From NCBI RefSeq assembly GCF_937934665.1, contig NZ_CALGYW010000105.1:1-16829 (forward strand): a stretch of DNA of 16,829 bases, read 5' to 3'. Numbering within the stretch: the first letter of the stretch is position 1; each line of letters opens with the position of its first letter. This document shows, piece after piece, positions 1 through 7,033 of this stretch. The notes below the pieces were generated by a model. The model did no database searches, was not told where the DNA came from, and worked only from the letters and a program-made list of their open reading frames with translations. A program made the translations under genes and the position numbers. Origin of the DNA: an uncultured Anaerococcus sp. (lineage in GTDB: Bacteria > Bacillota > Clostridia > Tissierellales > Peptoniphilaceae).

Positions 1-1548
1 TTCTGGGTAGGCATAGGTTAATATTTCATCAATATTTAAATTTGCTGCCTTGTTTTTTTGCTTGTTTAAGCCAGAAAGAATTGATCCTAGGTAGTCTTCT
101 AGGTCAGATTTTTCCATGCCTGTCCTATCTACTATGGCCTTGGTTAAGTCTTTTAGCTCTTGGTCTGTTATTTTTTCTTGGTTATAAGTATCAAGATTTG
201 TAGCTAATTCTTCTATTGTTCTTACTAGATTATCATTTAATTTATCTTTTTCATTTTCTAATATAGCTAGTAGGCTGTCCTTATTTAGGATAAGGGCTGA
301 TATTTGTGATGTGTCTTTTTCTGGAGTAGTTTCTTCTATAGTCTCTTCTTTGGAGTTATCTTTTTCTACTACTTGGATTTCGTTTCCATTAGAATCTGTG
401 GCCACAATTTGAGTATCAGCGTCTTTTTCTTCTTTTTTCTCTTCAGTCGGTTTTACTTCTTCTTTTTGACTTCCTTCTTCATCATCGTCCTTAGCTTCTT
501 TTTTGTTTATACCAGTGTATCTTGGGTTTTTGACTTTTCTATTGTTTAGAGAGTATTTTTCTATACTGGTATTTTTCTTATCTACCTTAGTTTCTAGGCT
601 AAGTTTGGCTATAAAACCTGCTAGAACTTCAAATTCTATCTTCTCAGCAAAAGGTATTTCTTGAGAAAATTCCTTTTTGATGACAAAGCCTTCTCTTGTA
701 TTTTCATAGTAGTCTAATTTTATCTTTGTATCTTTTATTTCTTGCTTATCATCTAATTTAAGGTTGTAGGCTACTTTTTTTACTTCTTTGTCAAAGTTTT
801 CAATGTAGTCTGTCCATTTGACAGTATCTTTTGTCTGTAGGAAGTTTAGTAGGTCTGTTTCTACGATTTCACCCTTGATGTGGCCAGTTTCCTTATCGTT
901 CCTATCTAGGCTTAAGATTTCCTTTTCACTTTCTCCTTCTCTTATGATTTCCTTGTTTATAATAAGGTTATAGGCAAGATTTATCCTTTTTTCACCATTG
1001 TCTAGGCCCGTATATAGGTCATAGTCCCTAGCTTCCTTGGCATCTCTAATATCTGCTACAACTTCCATGATTATTTCGTCGTAGGCCTTACTTTTTAAGC
1101 TTAGAGCTTCTAAGTCTCCTTGAGTTTTTTCTTCCTCAAGGTCTATCTCTTCTAGCTTTCCGTCTATTTTTGCCATAGCTTTTAGGAGCCTTAGGTCTTT
1201 GATATTTGAGTTTGGATTTGGCGTGAGCCTTAAGTTTAGGTCTCTATCCCCATTTTCAGGGCTTTTATTTGTTATTTTTACCTGGTAGGTTATTTTATCC
1301 AAACTTTCTTCTAGCTTAGCCCTTAGATCTAGCTTATAGGAGTCTGTTTCTAGATTTTTGCTATTATCTACAGATCTTTCTAGGTTCTTTTTCTCATCTG
1401 TTTTTTGATTTAGGGTCATAATTGAGGAAGTATCGTCATAGGTCTTTACTTCTTCTCCTGCTGCCATGACGCCTGTTGGCATGGACATAGCTGTGGCTAT
1501 AATAAGCGCAAATGTTTTTCTTGCTAGTATATTAATTTTCCCTTTCAT
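1..1548 (-). CDS. Exported surface protein, N-terminal 516 residues (3' end outside window)
   Basis: The frame is open from an ATG at 1548 to base 1 with no stop, so the gene is cut by the window edge. The start is supported by a strong GGGAGG at 1551-1559. Residues 1-30 form a signal peptide: Lys/Arg-rich start, hydrophobic run ALIIATAMSMP, and a likely cut after VMA or VMAA. Residues 35-335 are charged and probably beta-rich, with blocks such as KITYQVKITNKS (85-96) and INLAYNLIINKEII (190-201) that look like related strands. Residues 336-412 form a Lys/Glu/Asp/Thr-rich low-complexity linker. Residues 413-516 look helical (LENEKDKLNDNLVRTIEEL). I do not recognise a named domain. A cell-wall or surface role is inferred from export and composition. 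A C-terminal anchor, if present, lies beyond the window. It is separated from the upstream importer operon by a terminator, so it is probably its own transcription unit. Confidence 0.85.
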   Translation of the reverse strand, partial: MKGKINILARKTFALIIATAMSMPTGVMAAGEEVKTYDDTSSIMTLNQKTDEKKNLERSVDNSKNLETDSYKLDLRAKLEESLDKITYQVKITNKSPENGDRDLNLRLTPNPNSNIKDLRLLKAMAKIDGKLEEIDLEEEKTQGDLEALSLKSKAYDEIIMEVVADIRDAKEARDYDLYTGLDNGEKRINLAYNLIINKEIIREGESEKEILSLDRNDKETGHIKGEIVETDLLNFLQTKDTVKWTDYIENFDKEVKKVAYNLKLDDKQEIKDTKIKLDYYENTREGFVIKKEFSQEIPFAEKIEFEVLAGFIAKLSLETKVDKKNTSIEKYSLNNRKVKNPRYTGINKKEAKDDDEEGSQKEEVKPTEEKKEEKDADTQIVATDSNGNEIQVVEKDNSKEETIEETTPEKDTSQISALILNKDSLLAILENEKDKLNDNLVRTIEELATNLDTYNQEKITDQELKDLTKAIVDRTGMEKSDLEDYLGSILSGLNKQKNKAANLNIDEILTYAYPE

Positions 1549-1586
1549 AACAACCTCCCTTCTTAAAGTTCATATCCATTTTTAGT

Positions 1587-1790
1587 AGTATAAGATTTTT
1601 TAATATTTATTCGAATTCTTTCCTTCCAAATTTTATATTTATTAGTAGATAATTCTTCTCAATTTTTTACTTTTTAGTCTTTTGAAATATGATATTACAT
1701 TAATTTAATATTTCGCTAAAAACAAGTTATCTGTTTATCTTTTTCTTTTTTAAAGATAGTTCTTCTTATGTCTCTATTTTATCATATTTC
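1587..1790 (-). promoter_or_regulatory. Candidate promoters for the surface-protein gene
   Basis: The 377-base gap 1549-1925 is very AT-rich. Two weak promoter candidates read toward the surface-protein gene. The proximal one has -10 TATACT (1587-1592) and a poor -35 TTCGAA 17 bases upstream, which overlaps the palindrome ATTCGAAT (1609-1616). The distal one has an extended -10, TGATAAAAT (1776-1784), with no good -35, and would give a leader of about 220 bases. I see no convincing riboswitch fold in between. Neither assignment is firm. Confidence 0.3.
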
Positions 1791-1872
1791 AATATAAAAT
1801 ATAGGGGATTTTGTCTTTATTCTTCAAAATACAAATATATAAAAACCATTTAATATTTTCTAAAATCTGCAC

Positions 1873-1910
1873 AAAAAAATCAGGGCTTTTTGTCTAACCC
1901 CGATGATTTT
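1873..1910 (-). terminator. Intrinsic terminator of the FecBCD-type operon
   Basis: About 16 bases past the ATPase stop, the minus strand reads AAAATCA, a two-base bulge, GGG, a loop, CCC, TGATTTT, then continues in T. The outer seven pairs and inner three G-C pairs form a bulged hairpin followed directly by a T run (1873-1879 on the plus strand as A). Confidence 0.65.
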
Positions 1911-1925
1911 ATTTAATATTTTACC

Positions 1926-2711
1926 CTAGACTAAGCTATAGGGAATCATTATCTTTTCTATGCCGTCCTTGGTTTTGACATTTTCTATAAGTGCCCTTAC
2001 TCCAAAGGCTTCCTTTATATTTTCCTCATTTATTATTTCCCTACTCCCGTAAAAGTATCTAGCATTTTTTCTTAAGATAAGAACCTTATCTGCTATCTTT
2101 AGGGCGTAGTTTGGATAGTGGGTATTAAAAATAACGGTTAGGCCCTTTTTCTTGGCAAGGTCTTTTAGGGTTGTAATAATCTTTAGTTGGTTTTTAAAGT
2201 CTAGACCACTTTCTGCCTCATCTAATATAAGGAGTCTAGGATTTTTTACAAGGGCTCTCGCTATTATTAGCATCTGGACTTCTCCACCACTTAGCTTTGA
2301 AGAGAGCTTGTCAGCTAAATGACTTATTTCCAAGTCTTCCATGATTTTCATTGCTTTTTTATAATCAATTTTGCTCGGATTTCCAAAAGGGCCAATCTTA
2401 CCTGCTAGGCCAAAGACAACCATATCAAGACCTGTATAGGCAAAGGCCGCTTCTCTTTTTTGAGGAATATAGGAAACTTGATCCCAAAATTCTTTTTTGT
2501 CGTAGGCTTTAAGATTTTTTCCATCAAAAGTTATTTCACCCTCATTTAGGCTTTCAAAGCCACATATGGACCTGATTAAACTTGTCTTTCCTATTCCATT
2601 TGGTCCCATAATGGCTAAGATTTGGCCGGAATTTAGGTCAAATGATAGGTTAGAAAACAAAACCTTATCAGCTTTGTAAGAAAACTTGGCATCTTTTACT
2701 TCTAATCTCAT
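1926..2711 (-). CDS. ABC importer ATPase, FecE/FhuC/BtuD type
   Basis: This is the cytoplasmic ATPase of a type II importer for iron chelates, heme or corrinoids; it would power the permease encoded just upstream. At 261 residues it is normal for the family. Visible motifs: Walker A GPNGIGKT (36-43), Q-loop YIPQ (81-84), signature LSGGE (140-144), Walker B LLILDE (160-165), D-loop SGLD (168-171), and switch His in NTHYP (His198). The two residues after the Walker B glutamate are Ala-Glu where Pro-Thr or Pro-Ser is usual, a minor oddity. The C-terminal 45 residues extend beyond the core fold. The ATG overlaps the permease stop as ATGA (2708-2711), and an AGGAGGAG site lies in the permease 3' end, so the two are translationally coupled. 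Substrate cannot be read from the ATPase. Confidence 0.93.
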   Translation of the reverse strand: MRLEVKDAKFSYKADKVLFSNLSFDLNSGQILAIMGPNGIGKTSLIRSICGFESLNEGEITFDGKNLKAYDKKEFWDQVSYIPQKREAAFAYTGLDMVVFGLAGKIGPFGNPSKIDYKKAMKIMEDLEISHLADKLSSKLSGGEVQMLIIARALVKNPRLLILDEAESGLDFKNQLKIITTLKDLAKKKGLTVIFNTHYPNYALKIADKVLILRKNARYFYGSREIINEENIKEAFGVRALIENVKTKDGIEKIMIPYSLV

Positions 2712-3736
2712 CTAAAAACTCCTCCTGTTGACCTAATTAATTTTATAAAGATAGGTGCTCCTATGATGGCTGTAAGAATTGAAATCGGTAGCTCTACCAC
2801 TGATACACTCCTTGATAGGGCTTCTATCATTACCATAAGCCCTCCTCCTAAAGATAGGGATACTGGCAATAAATACCTAGTATTGGCCCCTACCATCATC
2901 CTCGCCATGTGGGGAATAATAAGTCCAATAAAGCCAATTTGTCCACATAGGGAAATAGATGACGCTGTTATCATGGTTGAGGCAAGGATAAGCCTTAGCC
3001 TGGTTTTTTTGACATCAAGACCCAAGCTTTCTGCCTCATCTTCTGATAGACTTAGGATATTTAGAGAATATCCGTAAGTCCAAATTATAAGGATTCCTAA
3101 AAGTATAATTGGCCCTGCAAAAATTAGGTTTTTATAGGAGCTTCTAGCAAAGGATCCCATCAGCCAATAGGTAATGGCAGGAAGCTTGTCTGTAGGATCT
3201 GCCATATATTTTAAAAGCGAACCAAGGGCGTTGGCAAGGGATGAGGCCACAAGACCAGATAAAATAAGCATGATAGTAGGCGCCCTCCCATCTTTTTTGG
3301 CAATTTTTAGAACAAAGAAAACTCCAATTAGACCCGTTATCATGGCAAGAATCTGAATCCCAAGACTGGTTAGGGATAAGACTATGCCAAGGATTGCTCC
3401 AAGAGATGCAGATGAGGCTACTCCTAGGATATCAGGGGTGGCAAGGGGGTTTGCAAATATAGACTGGAAGGAAAGACCTGCCACAGCAAGACCAGAACCT
3501 ACGATAAGGGCTGTTAGGACCCTTGGTAGTCTGATATTTATTAGAACTGACTCGAGCATAGGGTCGTAGGCTTCATTTTTTATAAAGGATAGGAAAAATC
3601 CTAGAATTTCTCTAGGACTTAAGGGCATCCTACCGAGGGAAAGGCCTAAAAGGCTTGCTAAAATCGGTAGGATTATTAATATAAATAGACCTATTGGCCT
3701 AAATTTTCTTTCTTTGATTAGTAGGTTTTTTATCAT
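2708..3736 (-). CDS. ABC importer permease, FecCD family
   Basis: This is the multi-pass membrane permease of the same importer, 342 residues, the usual length for the FecCD/BtuC family, which normally acts as a homodimer with about ten helices per subunit. Family signatures: RLPRVL (69-74), the conserved glycine/asparagine-rich stretch SGLAVAGLSFQSIFANPLA (81-99) continuing to TPDILG (100-105), and the ATPase-coupling segment GQIGFIGLIIPHMARM (265-280). Hydrophobic helices are evident at 15-35, 72-92, 108-145, 155-172, 203-222, 245-265 and 295-335. Its ATG overlaps the stop of the binding-protein gene as ATGA (3733-3736); no strong independent ribosome binding site is visible, which fits translational coupling. 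A single permease gene is enough for a homodimeric transporter. The family is certain; the substrate is not. Confidence 0.93.
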   Translation of the reverse strand: MIKNLLIKERKFRPIGLFILIILPILASLLGLSLGRMPLSPREILGFFLSFIKNEAYDPMLESVLINIRLPRVLTALIVGSGLAVAGLSFQSIFANPLATPDILGVASSASLGAILGIVLSLTSLGIQILAMITGLIGVFFVLKIAKKDGRAPTIMLILSGLVASSLANALGSLLKYMADPTDKLPAITYWLMGSFARSSYKNLIFAGPIILLGILIIWTYGYSLNILSLSEDEAESLGLDVKKTRLRLILASTMITASSISLCGQIGFIGLIIPHMARMMVGANTRYLLPVSLSLGGGLMVMIEALSRSVSVVELPISILTAIIGAPIFIKLIRSTGGVFR

Positions 3737-4920
3737 ATATCAAACATATCGTCTACTTGGTCGTCTGTTAAATCATACTTATACCAGGTCTTGTAATAGT
3801 CTTTGATTTCGCCTTTTAGGTCGTAGTCATCAAAGGCTTCTGGGAAAGTTACGTTAGCAAGCCAAGCATATACTAAAGGAGCGTCAGGATTTGGTGTAAG
3901 CCAGTTCCACATACCAAGTTTTGAGTTGTAGACTCTTTTGTTTTTGACTGCATCCATATTTGAAAAGTCAAAGCCTTCTACCTTGTTTTCAAAAACGTCA
4001 CTTGTAGTCATGTTTAGAAGGCCTGGACCGTCTAGGTATAATACTTGTGGGTCTTGTTTATAAATCTCTTCTACATTTACCTTGGCATAGCCTTTGGCAT
4101 CTTCAAATACATTTGAAACGCCAATTCTTTTTAGCCAAAAATCACCAAAAGTTCCCTTACCTGCAACCATTGGCACACCTTCGTTGTATTTCCATAAGAT
4201 CATGCCATTTGGTCTGTCTTTTTGATCTACTGTTGCGATTCTTTCCTCTACATCTTTGACGATTTTTTCTCCTGCGGCTAGGAAGTCATCAGTTTTGCCT
4301 TCTTCTCCAAAGACATCTTCCAAAAGTTTTAGCCATTGACCATACCTATCGATTGGGTCAGCTTGGCCAAGAGTACCTATGGTAGCAAAACCTACACAAG
4401 GAATGCCTGACTTGGATAGGGCTTCGTAGCGATCCTTATTTGTAGCATTGTAGAAAATTACATCTGGTTTTAATTTTACAATCTCTTCTATATTTAGGTC
4501 TGATTGGCCATGAACAGTTTCATCTGCATCCATTAGCTCTGGAGCTATATCTTTTAGGACTGTTTTTTCTGCCACTTGTTTAAGACTTCCTGCATAGCCA
4601 ACTATATATGGAGCTTCTCCTCCGTGGTAGGCCATGTAGGTTGATAAAATAGGAACCTGGTCTATTACAACTCTTTTTATTTCCTTCGGTAAGACTACTT
4701 CATTGCCAGCATGGTCTGTAATAGTTCTAGTCTCACTATCTTCTGAAAGCTCTTCGCCTTTAGGCTCTTCGCTTTTAATTTCGCTAGCTTCTTCTTTGAC
4801 TTCTGTTTTTTCTTCTATTTGAGAGGTCTGTTTTTCCTCTCCTTTATTGCATCCACTAAGGCCTGCCAATAAAAAGGCATTAATGGATAAGGCATAAAAT
4901 ATTTTTTTAATTGCTTTCAT
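3733..4920 (-). CDS. Lipoprotein substrate-binding protein of the FecBCD-type importer
   Basis: This is an extracytoplasmic binding protein that would deliver ligand to the permease. At 395 residues it is lipid-anchored: a hydrophobic segment ends in the lipobox LSGC with Cys24, followed by an acidic Glu/Lys/Ser linker (25-64). The binding domain begins at RTITDHAGNEVVLPKEIKRVV (65-85, quoted in part), the typical opening of the periplasmic-binding family used for siderophores, heme and cobalamin. The segment LNIEEIVKLKPDVIFY further supports the family. Two Trp-rich stretches, GMWNWLTPNPDAP and the C-terminal KTWYKYDL, are the sort seen in iron-complex binding proteins of clostridia. It is the first gene of the operon, with a perfect AAGGAGG site at 4926-4932. 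The exact ligand (iron chelate, heme, corrinoid or oxyanion) is not determinable here. Confidence 0.9.
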   Translation of the reverse strand: MKAIKKIFYALSINAFLLAGLSGCNKGEEKQTSQIEEKTEVKEEASEIKSEEPKGEELSEDSETRTITDHAGNEVVLPKEIKRVVIDQVPILSTYMAYHGGEAPYIVGYAGSLKQVAEKTVLKDIAPELMDADETVHGQSDLNIEEIVKLKPDVIFYNATNKDRYEALSKSGIPCVGFATIGTLGQADPIDRYGQWLKLLEDVFGEEGKTDDFLAAGEKIVKDVEERIATVDQKDRPNGMILWKYNEGVPMVAGKGTFGDFWLKRIGVSNVFEDAKGYAKVNVEEIYKQDPQVLYLDGPGLLNMTTSDVFENKVEGFDFSNMDAVKNKRVYNSKLGMWNWLTPNPDAPLVYAWLANVTFPEAFDDYDLKGEIKDYYKTWYKYDLTDDQVDDMFDI

Positions 4921-4943
4921 ATTATCCTCCTTAAGATAAATCT

Positions 4944-4956
4944 GACTAAAATAGTC
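4944..4956. promoter_or_regulatory. Candidate operator GACTA-AAA-TAGTC
   Basis: A perfect inverted repeat with 5-base arms and a 3-base centre sits at about +2 to +14 relative to the predicted start of the importer operon, a standard repressor position. An iron- or ligand-responsive repressor is inferred from the downstream genes; the sequence is not a recognisable Fur box and I cannot name the regulator. Confidence 0.45.
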
Positions 4957-4964
4957 TACTTTAT

Positions 4965-4993
4965 ATTATATCAAATTATTAAAAACTTGCTAA
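4965..4993 (-). promoter_or_regulatory. Promoter of the FecBCD-type operon
   Basis: On the minus strand there is a consensus -10 TATAAT (4965-4970) and, 17 bases upstream, a -35 TTAGCA (4988-4993; four of six consensus bases). It lies between the nanE terminator and the binding-protein gene, giving a leader of about 38 bases. Confidence 0.7.
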
Positions 4994-5002
4994 ATTCTTT
5001 AC

Positions 5003-5030
5003 AAAAAAAGACGGCTCAGAAAGAACCGTC
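5003..5030 (-). terminator. Intrinsic terminator after nanE
   Basis: The minus strand reads GACGGTTC, loop TTTCT, GAGCCGTC, then seven T. This is an eight-pair stem (one G-U) with a T run, 12 bases beyond the nanE stop. It ends the long operon that begins near 10110. Confidence 0.9.
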
Positions 5031-5041
5031 TCCATAAATTT

Positions 5042-5731
5042 TTATAAAGTTTCTATACAGTCTACAAATTTTTTGGCTATATTTTGTGGTCTTGTTATAG
5101 CTCCCCCCACAACAACTGTGAGGGCTCCTAGTTCTAGAACTCTTTTTGCCTTTTCCGGCTTATCTATATTACCCTCTGCTATTACTGGGTGATTTACTTT
5201 CTCAATTATTTCCCTAAGAATCTTAAAGTCATCATCGTCTATTTTATCATTTTTGGATTGAGGAGTGTATCCGACCATGGTTGTGCCTATGTAGTCAAAA
5301 CCTAGTTTATCTGCCATAACAGCCTCATCTACTGTAGAACAATCAGCCATAAGCTTAATATCAGGATACTTAACCCTTATTTCATCATAGAAATCTTTTA
5401 GACCTTCGTTTTTTGGCCTTTTAGCATTGCTGGCATCAGTTGCGATTATATCAACCCCTTCAGCTACTAGGGCATCTATCTCATCCATGGTTGGAGTGAT
5501 ATATATTTCACTATTGTCATAGTCTTTTTTTATAATTCCAATTATTGGTAGGTCTACATTTTTCTTTATTTCTCTTATATCGCTAACAGTATTTGCCCTA
5601 ATACCAACAGCTCCTGCCATTTTAGCTGCGAGGGCCATCCTACCCATGATAAAAGATGAGTGGAGGGGTTCCCCCTCTAAAGCCTGGCAAGAAACAATTA
5701 GGCCTTTTTTTAATTTTTCATTTATTTCCAT
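5042..5731 (-). CDS. nanE: N-acetylmannosamine-6-phosphate 2-epimerase
   Basis: NanE converts ManNAc-6-phosphate to GlcNAc-6-phosphate in the cytoplasm, a step of sialic acid and ManNAc breakdown. The 229-residue protein is full length and is a TIM barrel throughout. Recognisable features: GLIVSCQA with EPLH (10-24) at the N-terminus, IIGIIKKDY (63-71) with the likely catalytic lysine at 68, DIIATDAS (94-101), MADCST (128-133), the acidic residue in IAEGNI (Glu186), and the phosphate-binding VVVGGAITRP (206-215). The ribosome binding site AAAGGAG lies 7 bases before the ATG. It is the last gene of an operon otherwise made of a MacB-type ABC module; no other sialic acid genes (nanA, nanK, transporter) are in the window, so its pathway partners must be elsewhere or its role here is different. 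Confidence 0.93.
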   Translation of the reverse strand: MEINEKLKKGLIVSCQALEGEPLHSSFIMGRMALAAKMAGAVGIRANTVSDIREIKKNVDLPIIGIIKKDYDNSEIYITPTMDEIDALVAEGVDIIATDASNAKRPKNEGLKDFYDEIRVKYPDIKLMADCSTVDEAVMADKLGFDYIGTTMVGYTPQSKNDKIDDDDFKILREIIEKVNHPVIAEGNIDKPEKAKRVLELGALTVVVGGAITRPQNIAKKFVDCIETL

Positions 5732-5773
5732 CGTCTTTCTCCTTTATTACCTGAAGCATTTCATTGACAGACT

Positions 5774-7033
5774 TCATAAGCCTAATTTCAGGGTCTTTAT
5801 TTTTTTATCATAGTCTATATAATAAAGTTTGCCGTTATAGACCCTGTAACCGTAGGTTTCTAGGTCTTTTTCCACTACTTCTCCTGTGAGATAATTTATT
5901 ATATCCATTTTAAATAGGTATTTCGCTTCATCAAATTTTACTGGTGTTTGAATTATTACATTTTCTCCAATAAAACTTATAACTTTTTCGTCAGTTAACT
6001 GATAATCAATATCGCCTATTTTTAGCTTATCATCTTTTGTTTTAAAAACTTCGTAATTTGCTTTGCCGTCTTTAAAATGTTTACCTGTGCCTAATAGACT
6101 TAATTCAGTATTTTCTTCTACTAATTCTGGCTCTTGATCAAGGTCTTTCGTTAAATCTAACTTATATAGGTTTGTGCCTGTGCCCATAGCAAATTTTGTT
6201 AGGTAAGCTTCTTTGTCGGTTATAGCAACATTTATTAAACTGCCGCCTTCCTTAATCTTGCTTGCTTCATAGACTCCAACCTTGCCGTTTTTAAGGTCTA
6301 CATATCCAAAACCAGATTTTGTATTATCAAGCTTGGAATTATTATCTTCTCCCTCATAGAAGGAATAAAATCCGTAAATCCTATCGCCTACCATACCTAC
6401 CGGTCTAAAACTTTCATTTATCTTAAATTCATATAGAAGAGTTAAATCTTCTCCATTAATTTTTCTTATTGAAAAATCATTATCTGGATAAGAACCTAAT
6501 ATAAATACATTGTTTGAAAATGGTACGTATGATGCGAAATAGTCTTTGCCATAATCCCTTATATCTGTTAGTCTATCGCACACTTCCCCTCCCCTTACTG
6601 TAACTAGGTTAAAATAAGAAAAGAATAAGTCATCTTCTGTAAGGGCTTTTTCATCTGTATTCTCGTCTTTTTTGAAATCTTTTCCACTTTTTTTGTCAGA
6701 CTTTTTATCTGATTTTTTCTTTTTTTCTTTCTTATTTTTTTCGGAATTATCTGAATCTTCTTTTTTGTCCTTCTCGTCTTTTTCCTTTGATTTTTCTACA
6801 GAAATCACTTCTTTTTCTGGCTTATCTTCTGGATAAGTTCTATTTATTTCATTTTCTTCCTCATCTTCTTCATTTTCTATATCTTTATCATCAACTACTT
6901 CACTATCTTCTTGAGTATTTTCGCTAATTTCTTCTTGTTTTTGTGCCTCTGTTGCTTTTAATTCATCAGTATTTTTTTGATCACAAGCAACAAGACTTAG
7001 TGCAAGCATCGCTAATATAAGTGTTTTTTTCAT
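5774..7033 (-). CDS. Large lipoprotein of the MacB-type operon, probable beta-propeller-like domain
   Basis: A 419-residue predicted lipoprotein. The signal peptide MKKTLILAMLALSLVAC carries a lipobox LVAC with Cys17. Residues 18-82 are acidic and 83-130 are a Lys/Glu/Asp/Ser-rich spacer, a typical wall-spanning linker. Residues 131-419 are a folded region rich in aromatic beta motifs (FASYVPF, DRIYGFYSF, NGKLYYIDYDKKI), suggestive of propeller blades; I recognise no named family. It contains no HlyD-like coiled coil, so it is not an ordinary MacA adaptor. The ATG shares one base with the permease stop (TAATG at 7031-7035), and an AAGGAGT site lies just before it, so translation is coupled to the permease. 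A role as an extracytoplasmic partner or sensor of the ABC module is inferred from the operon only. Confidence 0.88.
   Translation of the reverse strand: MKKTLILAMLALSLVACDQKNTDELKATEAQKQEEISENTQEDSEVVDDKDIENEEDEEENEINRTYPEDKPEKEVISVEKSKEKDEKDKKEDSDNSEKNKKEKKKKSDKKSDKKSGKDFKKDENTDEKALTEDDLFFSYFNLVTVRGGEVCDRLTDIRDYGKDYFASYVPFSNNVFILGSYPDNDFSIRKINGEDLTLLYEFKINESFRPVGMVGDRIYGFYSFYEGEDNNSKLDNTKSGFGYVDLKNGKVGVYEASKIKEGGSLINVAITDKEAYLTKFAMGTGTNLYKLDLTKDLDQEPELVEENTELSLLGTGKHFKDGKANYEVFKTKDDKLKIGDIDYQLTDEKVISFIGENVIIQTPVKFDEAKYLFKMDIINYLTGEVVEKDLETYGYRVYNGKLYYIDYDKKIKTLKLGL

Noticed and set aside
1549..1925. A small gene or riboswitch in the gap before the surface protein
   Set aside because: No frame with a ribosome binding site and no convincing conserved fold; only promoter-like elements and a terminator.
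2763..3569. Open frames on the plus strand inside the FecCD permease gene
   Set aside because: They are antisense shadows of a strongly conserved gene, with no ribosome binding sites or recognisable domains.
4047..4259. Plus-strand open frame within the binding-protein gene
   Set aside because: Antisense to a clear lipoprotein gene; composition is that of a shadow frame.
6654..6830. Lys/Glu/Asp-rich coding repeats in the lipoprotein as a DNA repeat element
   Set aside because: It is low-complexity spacer coding sequence, not a regular DNA repeat.
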